NCBI GenBank assembly: GCA_021831685.1
Contig: JAKBMG010000140.1
Span: 2,290-38,881, forward strand
Length of the DNA stretch: 36,592 nt
Source: Bacteroidota bacterium
GTDB taxonomy: Bacteria; Bacteroidota; Ignavibacteria; Ignavibacteriales; Ignavibacteriaceae
Reading direction: 5' to 3'
The translations under genes and the position numbers were made by a program. Positions 9,186 through 16,810 of this stretch are shown piece after piece (within the stretch, counting starts at the first letter, position 1; every line of letters starts with the position of its first letter). The notes under the pieces are model-generated. The model was given only the letters and a program-made list of their open reading frames with translations, had not been told where the DNA came from and did no database searches.

Positions 9186-10688
9186 TTATTTTCTTCTAAA
9201 GTTTGCTAAACGCAGACAAACTAGGTCTTGAATGTTTTCTGCAAGTTTTACTGGTACATCAAAATTGTTTACAATTATCGAAAAAGCTACTGGCTCATGG
9301 TCACCGGTATATGCATACCCTGAAAGGCTTCGAACACCCTCCAAAAATCCTGTCTTCGCGCGTATATTACCCTGCGCTTTACTGTTTTGCATTCTATTCC
9401 CCAGAGTTCCGTCAACTCCTGCAATCGGCAATGAGTTATAAAAAGGAATAAAATATTTACTTTTATACATATAACTTAAAAGTGTAACAATTTGTCTTGG
9501 AGTTACAAGGTCTAGCCGTGAAAGACCGCTTCCATCTACTATATTCATTCCTTCCGGATTTATTCCCATTTCTCTAAATAATTTGTTTTCTGAACTTATA
9601 CCATTTTCAGATGAACCAAAATTTTTTGTTTCAAGCCCAATAGTTTTTAGTAATTGTTCTGCAAAAAAGTTTTCGCTGTTCTTGTTGATTACCTTAATAA
9701 TTTCTTTTAGTGGTGGAGAATATTGCGTAAAAAGCTTTGTCATTTTTGAATAGTCAAGAGGTAATGAAATATCGTCAACATCAATCGGATAGCCGTCGAT
9801 TGTAATTCCCTTTCTTTTCAATACATCTTTAAGCACCACCATAGCATATTGAGTCGGGTTATTAACTGTTACAAAAGTTTTAACAGTATCGGAATTTTGC
9901 TTGATTGTACCGTAAACAGTTACCACATTAGTACCCATATCCCGGTAAACGTTTATTGAAGTTATCGAATCAGCAGGAACAGTAGACACTTTATTCAAAA
10001 TTATTATATATTTTGTTACTGGTTCGATTGAAACCTGCGGCAAATGATTTTCTTTATTAACAGTAACATAAACATTAACTACATTGTCATTAAAAGAAAT
10101 TGCACTTGAAGGTGCCGCAAACCATTCACTTTCATAATCCCAGCTCCAACCAGCCCCCAGTCCTACTTCATCAAAGGAATTATCGTCACCGATAATATTT
10201 CCTGTAATTTCGTCAACGCCTAATTTTGATAAGGAATCCGCCCAATCATCGAAAACTTTATAAATGTTGCCGTCATAAAATCTACCTGAAATAGTTGGAT
10301 CGCCTCTACCTTGTATAACCAAATCGCCTTTAAGCACAGACCCGTCAATCTTTCCATTCATATAGACATTAGTCTTGTATTTGTATTCGCTTCCCAAAAG
10401 AGTTAACCCAGCTGCAGTGGTAAACAATTTTAAGTTGGAGGCTGGTAAAAAGAGCTTATCCTCATTTCGTTTATAAAAATATTCTCCTGTTTCAAGCGAT
10501 TGAATTACGACTCCCCATTGGGCATTGCTAAAATTCGGATCGTTAAAAATATCATTCATCTGCGACCAAAATTCTTGCAAAGTTGAATAGGAATATTTAG
10601 GTGTAGTATCGTTTATAGCTTCTTGTGCAAAAACAGGGAAAGCTAAAATCAAAATTAGTAGAGCAAAAAAGGAATATTTAACGCCCAT
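9186..10688 (-). CDS. dacB: D-alanyl-D-alanine carboxypeptidase/endopeptidase (PBP4, S13)
   Basis: Low-molecular-weight penicillin-binding protein of family S13, which trims or cuts peptidoglycan peptides in the periplasm. Signal peptide MGVKYSFFALLILILAFPVFAQ. The three active-site motifs are present: SNLK (Ser84, Lys87), SEN in the NKNSENFFAEQ stretch near residue 330, and KTG at 445-447 (RAKTGFLEGVRSLSGY). The large insert between the first two motifs is typical of PBP4. Length 500 is normal. The ATG overlaps the end of the rluB-type gene by 11 bp, so translation is probably coupled. Confidence 0.95.
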   Translation of the reverse strand: MGVKYSFFALLILILAFPVFAQEAINDTTPKYSYSTLQEFWSQMNDIFNDPNFSNAQWGVVIQSLETGEYFYKRNEDKLFLPASNLKLFTTAAGLTLLGSEYKYKTNVYMNGKIDGSVLKGDLVIQGRGDPTISGRFYDGNIYKVFDDWADSLSKLGVDEITGNIIGDDNSFDEVGLGAGWSWDYESEWFAAPSSAISFNDNVVNVYVTVNKENHLPQVSIEPVTKYIIILNKVSTVPADSITSINVYRDMGTNVVTVYGTIKQNSDTVKTFVTVNNPTQYAMVVLKDVLKRKGITIDGYPIDVDDISLPLDYSKMTKLFTQYSPPLKEIIKVINKNSENFFAEQLLKTIGLETKNFGSSENGISSENKLFREMGINPEGMNIVDGSGLSRLDLVTPRQIVTLLSYMYKSKYFIPFYNSLPIAGVDGTLGNRMQNSKAQGNIRAKTGFLEGVRSLSGYAYTGDHEPVAFSIIVNNFDVPVKLAENIQDLVCLRLANFRRK

Positions 10689-11412
10689 AGTTTTTTATAA
10701 CCCCCGATATTTCCAACTTTGTAAGTTGTCGATATGCACCTTGCGGTATATCAGCTTTTATTCCTGCAAAGCTTATTCTGTTCAATGAAACGACCGTATA
10801 ACTTAGGGCAGCGAACATTTTTTTTACAAAATGATTCCTCCCTTCGGTTGCAACAACATTAATGAATTTTTTTGAATTTTTGCTTGTAAAAGAAATCTTA
10901 TTGAATCTTCCACGTTTCCCTTCAATAAAAACTCCTGTTTGAAGTTTATCTATGTCCTCATCCATAATTGGGCGATCAAGTCTAACTTCATATTCACGGG
11001 GGACTTTATTCTTAGGATGTGTAAGTAAGTTGGAAAAATCTCCATCATTAGTTAATAATAGCACGCCGGTAGTATTGTAATCAAGCCTTCCGACGGGAAA
11101 TATTTTTTCTTTAGTTTTAATTAACTCCACTACTGTCTTCCGATTTTTCTCGTCATCAGTTGTTGTTATCACACCCATCGGTTTATTTAACAAAAAGTAT
11201 AAATGTCTTTTCGGAGTAATTCGTTCGCCGTCTAAAAACACTTTGTCTTTGTCCGGATCTACTTTGTAAAATAATTTATCAATTACTTTATTATTTACAG
11301 ATACTCTACCCTGCAAAATCATCTCTTCTGCCTTTCTTCTTGAGCAGATTCCACTGTCCGAAATAAATTTATTCAGTCTGGTTGTTATTGTTTTGTTCAT
11401 CGTTTGATTCAT
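10678..11412 (-). CDS. rluB: Pseudouridine synthase, RsuA/RluB family
   Basis: rRNA pseudouridine synthase with an N-terminal S4 RNA-binding domain (RLNKFISDSGICSRRKAEEMI) followed by the catalytic domain. The catalytic Asp lies in GRLDYNTTGVLLLTNDGDF, and FLLNKPMGVITT and the late VATEGRNHFVKKMF also fit. Length and motifs favour the RluB branch (23S rRNA) over RsuA, but the target base is not provable from sequence. Candidate starts are ATG at 11412 or 11400; a TTG at 11418 is less likely. All overlap the 3' end of scpB by roughly 30-45 bp. The 3' end overlaps dacB. The scpA-scpB-rluB order is common in bacteria and supports the calls. Confidence 0.93.
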   Translation of the reverse strand: MNQTMNKTITTRLNKFISDSGICSRRKAEEMILQGRVSVNNKVIDKLFYKVDPDKDKVFLDGERITPKRHLYFLLNKPMGVITTTDDEKNRKTVVELIKTKEKIFPVGRLDYNTTGVLLLTNDGDFSNLLTHPKNKVPREYEVRLDRPIMDEDIDKLQTGVFIEGKRGRFNKISFTSKNSKKFINVVATEGRNHFVKKMFAALSYTVVSLNRISFAGIKADIPQGAYRQLTKLEISGVIKNYGR

Positions 11413-12022
11413 TTTCAACTGTCTCTTCTATAAGGTTCATCATTATTTTCTGTTTTTGTTCTAAAAAATCTTCGTCCTTCATTATTTCTTCAATCTCGCG
11501 TGGTTTCGGTAAGTCGCTTAATTTATTCAAACCAAAATATTTTAGAAATTCTTCAGTAGTACCATAAAGCAAAGGTCTACCAATTGATTCTGCTCTTCCG
11601 GTAATTGCTACAAGATTTTTTTCAAGCAGAGTAGTCAAAATATAATCCGAATTTACACCTCGTATGGCTTCAATTTCGGGTTTGGTGATAGGTTGCTTAT
11701 ACGCTATAATTGCAAGAGTTTCAAGAGCTGCCTGGCTAAGTCTTCTTTTACTCTTTTCAGACGATAAAAATCCTACATACTTTGCATTTTCAGGTTTGGT
11801 TGCATATAAAAATCCGTTAGCAACTTTTACAATTTGAAATGCAATATTTTGCACCTCATATTTTTTGTTAAGTTCATCGACGGTATTCTCTATTTCTTCC
11901 GGAGAAATACGTGTGTCTTCCCCGTCGATTCCTTTTATAGCTTTTACAATCTCGCCAGAAGATATTGAATCATCTGAAGAAAAAATCAAAGCTTCAATTA
12001 TTGAAAAATATAAATTATCCAT
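11369..12022 (-). CDS. scpB: Segregation and condensation protein B
   Basis: Kleisin-interacting winged-helix subunit of the Smc-ScpAB condensin, needed for chromosome compaction and segregation. The 217 residues contain two winged-helix units; recognisable stretches are ALETLAIIAYKQPITKPEIEAIRGV and the following ALITGR-like VAITGRAESIGRPLLYGTTEEFLKYFGL. The C-terminal tail is Glu/Asn-rich and low in complexity. It overlaps scpA by 8 bp at the start and the rluB-type gene at the end. No smc gene is in this window. Confidence 0.95.
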   Translation of the reverse strand: MDNLYFSIIEALIFSSDDSISSGEIVKAIKGIDGEDTRISPEEIENTVDELNKKYEVQNIAFQIVKVANGFLYATKPENAKYVGFLSSEKSKRRLSQAALETLAIIAYKQPITKPEIEAIRGVNSDYILTTLLEKNLVAITGRAESIGRPLLYGTTEEFLKYFGLNKLSDLPKPREIEEIMKDEDFLEQKQKIMMNLIEETVENESNDEQNNNNQTE

Positions 12023-12734
12023 TTTTTATTTTGAATAAGACAAAATCATTAAAGTTTGGCGATTCTTTTATACCTATCATTCCCATTTTAGTTAGTTCAA
12101 GAAGCGCTACAAATGTGATCACTATTCTAATTTTTTCCCTCATCTCATTGATAAGACTGAGGAAGTGAAGTTCGGTTTCATTCTCCAAATTGCTCATTAT
12201 GAATGATATTTGCTCTTCAACTGAAATATTTATTTTTCTTATTTCATGAAACACTTCAGGTTTAATGCCGTCTAAAACTCTTTTAATTGCCTTAGCTAGA
12301 TCAAAGATAGTGACATTTTTTAAAAGAATTTCATAGTCTGGAGGTGTAATTTTCTCATCTGCAGAATAATTCCCTCTATAATTTATTTTTCTTTGACTTG
12401 TTTCGAAAAATGAAAGCTCCTCCGACATTTCTTTATATTTTTTATATTCAAGCAATGCTTGAATTAGCTCGGAACGAGGGTCAATTTCCTCACCTTTTTC
12501 ATCTACTTCCCTCGGTAGAAGCATCCTTACCTTTATATGCATTAATGTCGACGCCATTAAAATAAAATCACCAGCTACTTCAAGGTCGAGCATTTTGATA
12601 AGGTTAACGTAATCTAAAAACTCTTTTGTAATTTTTGAAATTGGAATGTCGTAAATATTAAGTTCGTCTCTTTTTATGAAAAAAAGGAGAAGATCGAGCG
12701 GACCCTCAAACTGATCTAGCTTAATTTTATACAC
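12015..12734 (-). CDS. scpA: Segregation and condensation protein A (kleisin)
   Basis: Kleisin subunit bridging Smc heads in bacterial condensin. It begins YKIKLDQFEGPLDLLLFFIKRDELNIYDIPISKIT, the family's signature N-terminal Smc-binding region. The middle is helical, with MLLPREVDE followed by ALLEYKKYKE, and the C-terminal winged helix is near residues 190-239 (FLSLINEMREKIRIVITFVALLEL). Length 239 is normal. The start is a GTG at 12734, two bases after the trpS stop, with TAGG shortly upstream; no ATG is available. It overlaps scpB by 8 bp. Confidence 0.95.
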   Translation of the reverse strand: MYKIKLDQFEGPLDLLLFFIKRDELNIYDIPISKITKEFLDYVNLIKMLDLEVAGDFILMASTLMHIKVRMLLPREVDEKGEEIDPRSELIQALLEYKKYKEMSEELSFFETSQRKINYRGNYSADEKITPPDYEILLKNVTIFDLAKAIKRVLDGIKPEVFHEIRKINISVEEQISFIMSNLENETELHFLSLINEMREKIRIVITFVALLELTKMGMIGIKESPNFNDFVLFKIKNG

Positions 12735-12736
12735 AG

Positions 12737-13717
12737 CTAACCTAACATCATTTTTGTGTGAACTTCTTCCATAGTGATTTTTGCAACAACTTTTGCTTTG
12801 TTTTCACCATCATGAAGAATTTCTTTTACTTCGTCAATTCTATCTTCATAATATTTCCTTTTCTCTATAATCGGTTCTAAAAATTTTGAAATATTATTTG
12901 CACAATGCGTTTTACAATCAACACATCCCAAAGCTCCTGACCTGCAATTTCTATCTATCTCATCAACTTCACCCGGATTAAATTTCTTATGATAAGAAAA
13001 CACAAGACAAATGTCCGGGTTTCCCGGATCGCCCCTCCTAATTTTAAGGGGGTCGGTTACGGCTTTTTTTAGTTTTGCTTTCACCGTATCAGCATTGTCA
13101 GAAAGAAAAATTGTATTGTTTAATGATTTGCTCATCTTTGCATTGCCGTCTAATCCGGAAAGTCGAGCAAAATTAGTTAACAAAGGCTCAGGTTCCGGAA
13201 ACACTTCGCCGTAATTTGAGTTGAATCTTCTTGCTATTTCTCTTGATATTTCAACATGAGGGACCTGATCTTCTCCAACAGGAACATATTGACCTTTATA
13301 TAAAAGTATATCCGCGGCTTGAAGCACGGTGTATCCAAGATGCCCGTAAATTACATTTTCTATATTTAAATCTCTAATTTGATCTTTCAAAGTCGGATTT
13401 CTTTCAAGCCGGTTTACGGTTATCAGCATTGAAAAAATTAAATTTAGTTCTGTATGTTCCTTAATTTGCGATTGCCTGAACATAGGACTTTTAACTGGGT
13501 CCAACCCGCAAGCAAGCCAATCAATCAGCATATCAATTGAATCGTGATAAATCTCTCTTGTATCTAATTTTGTAGTTAATACATGATAATCGGCTATCAA
13601 ATAAAAACTTTCATAATCCTCTTGAAGTTTAATCCAATTTTCTAAAGCACCTACATAATGTCCAATATGGAGCTTTCCGGTAGGGCGCATTCCGCTTAAT
13701 ATTCTTTTTTTTAACAT
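12737..13717 (-). CDS. trpS: Tryptophanyl-tRNA synthetase with Fe-S-type cysteine motif
   Basis: Class Ic synthetase charging tRNA-Trp. The Rossmann core shows HIGHYVGAL near the N-terminus and KMSKS (KMSKSLNN) near residue 195. I prefer the ATG at 13717 (326 residues); a GTG at 13732 would add five residues. Counted from the ATG, Cys237, Cys258, Cys265 and Cys268 form C-x20-C-x6-C-x2-C. This is almost the C-x22-C-x6-C-x2-C that binds a [4Fe-4S] cluster near the anticodon-binding region of Thermotoga maritima TrpRS, so this enzyme probably carries one; that is inference. The gene follows the HNH gene by 75 bp and abuts scpA. Confidence 0.97.
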   Translation of the reverse strand: MLKKRILSGMRPTGKLHIGHYVGALENWIKLQEDYESFYLIADYHVLTTKLDTREIYHDSIDMLIDWLACGLDPVKSPMFRQSQIKEHTELNLIFSMLITVNRLERNPTLKDQIRDLNIENVIYGHLGYTVLQAADILLYKGQYVPVGEDQVPHVEISREIARRFNSNYGEVFPEPEPLLTNFARLSGLDGNAKMSKSLNNTIFLSDNADTVKAKLKKAVTDPLKIRRGDPGNPDICLVFSYHKKFNPGEVDEIDRNCRSGALGCVDCKTHCANNISKFLEPIIEKRKYYEDRIDEVKEILHDGENKAKVVAKITMEEVHTKMMLG

Positions 13718-13792
13718 AATATCAAATTGCACAATTCGTTTTTTTTAATTATAAAAATTATTTATTTGAACTTTGAGGTTGAATTTTAATTT

Positions 13793-14296
13793 CTATGAAA
13801 GATAAAGATAAGGTTTCCAATTTTCATCCAATTTACCGACAACGTTTTTAATAAACATAATATGGCTTGGTTTAAATGGTCTATTTAAAAGAATCATATT
13901 TGCTTCTACAGGAGTTCTATCGCCTTTTTTATTGTTACAGAAAGTACATGCACAAACTAAATTATCCCAGGAATCTATACCGCCTTTTGATTTTGGAACA
14001 ACGTGATCAATAGTCAAAGGTAAATCGCCTCTACCGCAATAAGAACACTTATATTCATCTCTTCTCAATATGTTTTTTCTTGTAAGCACAACTCTTTTGT
14101 AAGGAAGAGTAATAAATTGACTGAGCCTAATTATACTAGGCCATGGGAATGTTTTCGATACGCTTCTTAATTCTTTTCTCTTGTCTTGAACAACTAATTC
14201 TGCCTTGCCAAGATAAATCAAAACGATTGCTTTTTTTATGTTGCAAACGGTTAAAGGCTCGTAACTTTGATTTAAAATCAAAACTTTTGCATTCAA
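13793..14296 (-). CDS. HNH endonuclease domain protein
   Basis: Small 167-residue protein with a zinc-supported HNH fold: CSYCG near residue 84, the catalytic IDHVVPKSKGG, and NLVCACTFCNNKKGDRTP with the second CxxC and the final Asn/His part. The N-terminal half (VLILNQSYEPLTVCNIKKAIVLIYLGKAE) is the conserved extra domain of a stand-alone HNH family widespread in bacteria; its cellular role is unknown. The start is TTG at 14296, preceded by GGAAAG. The reading frame continues upstream without a stop for 13 codons to the TAG of a small membrane ORF in the same frame. A strong AGGAGG at 14332-14337 is too far away (about 35 bp) to serve this start. Confidence 0.87.
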   Translation of the reverse strand: MNAKVLILNQSYEPLTVCNIKKAIVLIYLGKAELVVQDKRKELRSVSKTFPWPSIIRLSQFITLPYKRVVLTRKNILRRDEYKCSYCGRGDLPLTIDHVVPKSKGGIDSWDNLVCACTFCNNKKGDRTPVEANMILLNRPFKPSHIMFIKNVVGKLDENWKPYLYLS

Positions 14297-14335
14297 CTTT
14301 CCGTTTGTGTGTTTAGCCGGTTCGAAGTCAACCTC

Positions 14336-14542
14336 CTAATTTGTTTTATCATGTTTTAAATATTTTATTCTTAAGAAAATTCTAAACACTAACAGAAGAA
14401 TTGAAATAACAAGGAAATACGTGTTAGCTTGACGAGGCGCAATTCTAGTTAACATAATAATAATAAACAGAACTACAACTGCCAGTGAGCCATAATTAAA
14501 AACGTTATATATTTTTTTAGTGATCGTAATATTTATCTTTCT
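14336..14542 (-). CDS. Possible small two-helix membrane protein, start codon unclear
   Basis: An open frame of 68 sense codons between a TAA and the TAG at 14336-14338. It encodes two strongly hydrophobic segments: YGSLAVVVLFIIIMLTRIAP (about residues 17-36 of the frame) and TYFLVISILLLVFRIFL (41-57), ending in the basic tail RIKYLKHDKTN, which predicts a cytoplasmic C-terminus. That layout looks like a genuine small membrane protein. However, no ATG, GTG or TTG lies before the first helix; only an internal ATG (in IIIML) is available. Translation might start at the ATA/ATT near 14528-14536, or the start may have been lost. It has the same strand and frame as the HNH gene and lies downstream of a plausible promoter. 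Family not recognised. Confidence 0.45.
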   Translation of the reverse strand, partial: RKINITITKKIYNVFNYGSLAVVVLFIIIMLTRIAPRQANTYFLVISILLLVFRIFLRIKYLKHDKTN

Positions 14543-14840
14543 TTATTTTTCAGTTTATTTATGCGCGATACTATAAAAAGTCGATTTTTAATGTGAAAAT
14601 ATAGCTAAATAGATGGGGATTTTCCAATAAGAAAAGAATTAATGTGATTTTATCTCCCTCATTTTCAAATATTCCGGAATAATTTTTACAATGATTAATC
14701 AGTCATCTTACGCATAAACAACTCTTTGGAATTACGAATTACTTGTATAATAAAATTCCATGACTCACTTTCTCCAATTTTTCAAGAGTTGCGAAAGGTG
14801 TCTTAATAATTATTTGGTAAACACATTTATATTTAAAATA
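14543..14840. other. Intergenic stretch, no gene seen
   Basis: About 300 bp of AT-rich DNA between the small membrane ORF and the tRNA cluster terminator. Apart from the putative promoter at 14570-14597 it holds one perfect 12-bp palindrome, TATTCCGGAATA, at 14670-14681, which could be an operator but may be chance. I see no convincing coding frame on either strand. Confidence 0.6.
14570..14597 (-). promoter_or_regulatory. Putative sigma70-type promoter of the long operon
   Basis: On the minus strand TTCACA (14597-14592) and TATAGT (14575-14570) are separated by 16 bp, each one mismatch from the sigma70 consensus. Transcription would begin near 14563, about 20 bp ahead of the small membrane ORF and the operon behind it. 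Promoters in this phylum can differ from the sigma70 consensus, so the call rests on pattern only. Confidence 0.3.
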
Positions 14841-14874
14841 AAAAAGGCTGCATACAAATATTCATAAACAGCCT
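14841..14874 (-). terminator. Intrinsic terminator of the tRNA cluster
   Basis: On the minus strand AGGCTG, an 18-nt loop and CAGCCT are followed by a run of T (TTTTTTA). It lies 6 bp after the 3' end of tRNA-Glu, the last tRNA of the cluster. The stem is only 6 bp and the loop long, so strength is moderate. Confidence 0.65.
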
Positions 14875-14880
14875 AACAAG

Positions 14881-14952
14881 TGACCCCAACGGGATTCGAA
14901 CCCATATTACCGCCGTGAAAGGGCGATGTCCTAACCATTAGACGATGGGGCC
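14881..14952 (-). tRNA. tRNA-Glu (anticodon TTC)
   Basis: A 72-nt cloverleaf. The acceptor stem GGCCCCA pairs with TGGGGTC (one G-U), the anticodon loop is CCTTTCACGG with TTC, and the T-arm is GGGTTCGAATCCC. The discriminator base is A. CCA is not encoded. It is the last of four tRNAs, 15 bp after tRNA-His. Confidence 0.96.
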
Positions 14953-14967
14953 ATCAAAACTATTTTG

Positions 14968-15042
14968 GGTGAGCGATGGGGATTGAACCCATGACCCTCA
15001 GGGCCACAACCTGATACTCTAACCAACTGAGCTACGCTCACC
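14968..15042 (-). tRNA. tRNA-His (anticodon GTG)
   Basis: A 75-nt cloverleaf including the extra G at position -1. The eight-base-pair acceptor stem GGTGAGCG/CGCTCACC is the identity mark of tRNA-His. The anticodon stem-loop is CAGG-TTGTGGC-CCTG with GTG, and the T-arm is GGGTTCAATCCC. CCA is not encoded. Confidence 0.96.
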
Positions 15043-15107
15043 ATAACAACTTAAAAGATAAAACAAGAAATTATAAGAATTCTTATCGCACTTTTTATTT
15101 ACCTTCG

Positions 15108-15181
15108 TACGCCCGAGTGGATTCGAACCACTGACCTACAGCTTAGAAGGCTGTTGCTCTATCCAATTGAGCTACGGGCGC
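15108..15181 (-). tRNA. tRNA-Arg (anticodon TCT)
   Basis: A 74-nt cloverleaf with anticodon stem-loop CAGC-CTTCTAA-GCTG, anticodon TCT, which reads AGA/AGG. The D-arm is GCTCAATTGGATAGAGC and the T-arm GTGGTTCGAATCCAC. The acceptor stem GCGCCCG/CGGGCGT ends in a G1-U72 wobble in place of the usual G-C. The discriminator is A; CCA is not encoded. Confidence 0.95.
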
Positions 15182-15237
15182 AGATCAATTCAAAATGCAA
15201 AAACTAAATGTTGCTTTTTTATTTTGCATCTTCATAG

Positions 15238-15313
15238 TCGGGGCGGTAGGATTCGAACCTACGACCTCCTGCTCCCAAAGCAGGCGCGATGAACCGGGCT
15301 ACGCTACGCCCCG
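15238..15313 (-). tRNA. tRNA-Pro (anticodon TGG)
   Basis: A 76-nt cloverleaf. Acceptor stem CGGGGCG/CGCCCCG, anticodon stem-loop CTGC-TTTGGGA-GCAG with TGG, T-arm TAGGTTCGAATCCTA, discriminator A, no encoded CCA. It is the first tRNA of the cluster. The promoter should lie in the AT-rich DNA just to its right, but I cannot pick one with confidence. Confidence 0.96.
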
Positions 15314-15401
15314 AAGATTATTTAACTAATTTTAAGAACTTATAAATTTTCAGATACATTAATAAACTAACTAATCAATTTATAAATTTATCTCTTATAA
15401 A

Positions 15402-15414
15402 GATAATAATTATC
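15402..15414. promoter_or_regulatory. Fur-box-like 6-1-6 palindrome
   Basis: GATAAT-A-ATTATC is a perfect 6-1-6 inverted repeat identical to the classical Fur hexamer pair. With its flanks (A before, A after) it matches 14 of 15 positions of the 7-1-7 Fur consensus. It lies about 90 bp before tRNA-Pro and 170 bp before the lolC/E-like gene, so which unit it would control is unclear. In AT-rich DNA a chance match is possible. Confidence 0.3.
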
Positions 15415-15586
15415 ATTTTTAAGATTTCAAATATATCTGATTACTAACATAAAAACAATGAGTAGAATCGAATTTTCTCAATCTGCAAAATATTTTTTTT
15501 CATTTCAGACATAGAGTGGAATAATTTCCATATAAATGATTTCTTAAGTAAATTTCTTATCAATTATTCAATAAAATTTTATTCTA

Positions 15587-16810
15587 ATGTATTTTCCGTT
15601 TTATATCTCTAAAAAATATATCTATTCAAAAAAGAATTCTAAATTCATTTCCTTTATTTCCGGCTTCTCTATCGCCGGGATTGCTCTTGGAGTTGCAACT
15701 TTAATTATAGCATTAAGCATCTTAGGAGGTTTCCAAAGAACAATTACTAATAAACTGGTTGACTTTGATTCACATATACAAATTTCGTCTTATGCAACCA
15801 CATTACCGGATTACCATTCTTCTTTACCTAAAATCAAAAAGTTGCTTTTCCCTTTTGCAAAAAGTGTTAACCCTTTTGTCTCAAAACTTGCAATAATAAG
15901 TAGCAATGCTTTTAAGGAAGGAGTTAGCATAAAAGGTATTAGACCGGAAGATACATGGGACGGAATTAGAAAAGATATTATTGAAGGTAGTTTTAATTTA
16001 TCAATTATTTCTGGTAAGGCATCCATTATAATAGGGAAAAAACTTGCCGATAAATTATTGGTAAAAGTCGGCGATCAAATTACTGTTTTTGCTCTGAATA
16101 AAAACCAAATTCCATCTCCGGATAATTTACCGAATATAAAAAAGTTTGTTATTACAGGAATTTTTGAAAGCGGAATGTCAATTTACGATGACTTAAATGC
16201 TTACGTTAATATTACCTCGGCTCAGGAACTTTTTAATCTCAGAGATAACATAACGGGATACGATATAAAGTTAAATGATATTTCAAAGATAGATAGCTTA
16301 ACATCCATTTTGTCCGACAATCTCAGCTACCCATACGCGGTTAGATCAATTTATCAAATTCATAGAAATATTTTTACTTGGATCCAACTCCAGAAAAAGC
16401 CAATTCCAATTATTTTGGGACTAATAATTATAGTTGCAGTCTTTAATATTATCGGAACTTTATTAATGATTGTGTTGGAAAGAACGAATGCAATAGGTGT
16501 CCTAAAATCACTTGGAGCTAACAGAAGACAGATTATTTCCATTTTTATAATTCAAGGGATCTATTTTGCTTTAACCGGTATTTTGATAGGTAACTTAATT
16601 GCTTTTACACTTACTTATCTTCAATTTAAATTTAAAATAATTAGCATCCCATCCTCTGTTTATTTTATGTCTTCGGTCCCAATTTATCTTTCAGCATATA
16701 ATTTTTTTGAAGTTTCAATCTTAACATTTTTTCTTTGCATATTAGCTTCTTTTATCCCGAGCTATATTGCTTCTAGAATTCAACCGGTTTCTTCTTTAAG
16801 GTTCAGTTGA
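15587..16810 (+). CDS. LolC/LolE-type ABC transporter permease (first copy)
   Basis: Membrane subunit of the lipoprotein-releasing LolCDE family (MacB-like fold), 407 residues. The layout is one N-terminal helix (FSIAGIALGVATLIIALSIL, about 30-49), a large periplasmic domain to about residue 270, then three C-terminal helices (PIILGLIIIVAVFNIIGTLLM; a second near 320-345; a third near 375-395). The ERTNAIGVLKSLGANRRQI coupling-helix region faces the ATPase, and the end PSYIASRIQPVSSLRFS is typical. Its stop overlaps the ATG of the second permease (TGATG). With LolD it should extract lipoproteins from the inner membrane. Which of the two is LolC or LolE cannot be decided; no lolA or lolB is in the window. 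Confidence 0.9.
   Translation: MYFPFYISKKYIYSKKNSKFISFISGFSIAGIALGVATLIIALSILGGFQRTITNKLVDFDSHIQISSYATTLPDYHSSLPKIKKLLFPFAKSVNPFVSKLAIISSNAFKEGVSIKGIRPEDTWDGIRKDIIEGSFNLSIISGKASIIIGKKLADKLLVKVGDQITVFALNKNQIPSPDNLPNIKKFVITGIFESGMSIYDDLNAYVNITSAQELFNLRDNITGYDIKLNDISKIDSLTSILSDNLSYPYAVRSIYQIHRNIFTWIQLQKKPIPIILGLIIIVAVFNIIGTLLMIVLERTNAIGVLKSLGANRRQIISIFIIQGIYFALTGILIGNLIAFTLTYLQFKFKIISIPSSVYFMSSVPIYLSAYNFFEVSILTFFLCILASFIPSYIASRIQPVSSLRFS

Noticed and set aside
14670-14681. 12-bp palindrome TATTCCGGAATA as an operator
   Set aside because: Single copy, about 75 bp upstream of the putative promoter, no known consensus; could be chance in AT-rich DNA.
14881-15313. tRNA cluster as an integration site for a mobile element
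   Set aside because: No integrase, no repeated tRNA 3' end and no foreign-looking genes nearby.
15463-15519. Plus-strand ATG frame of 18 codons before the lolC/E-like gene
   Set aside because: Very short, ends in TAG, has no clear ribosome binding site and resembles no known leader peptide.
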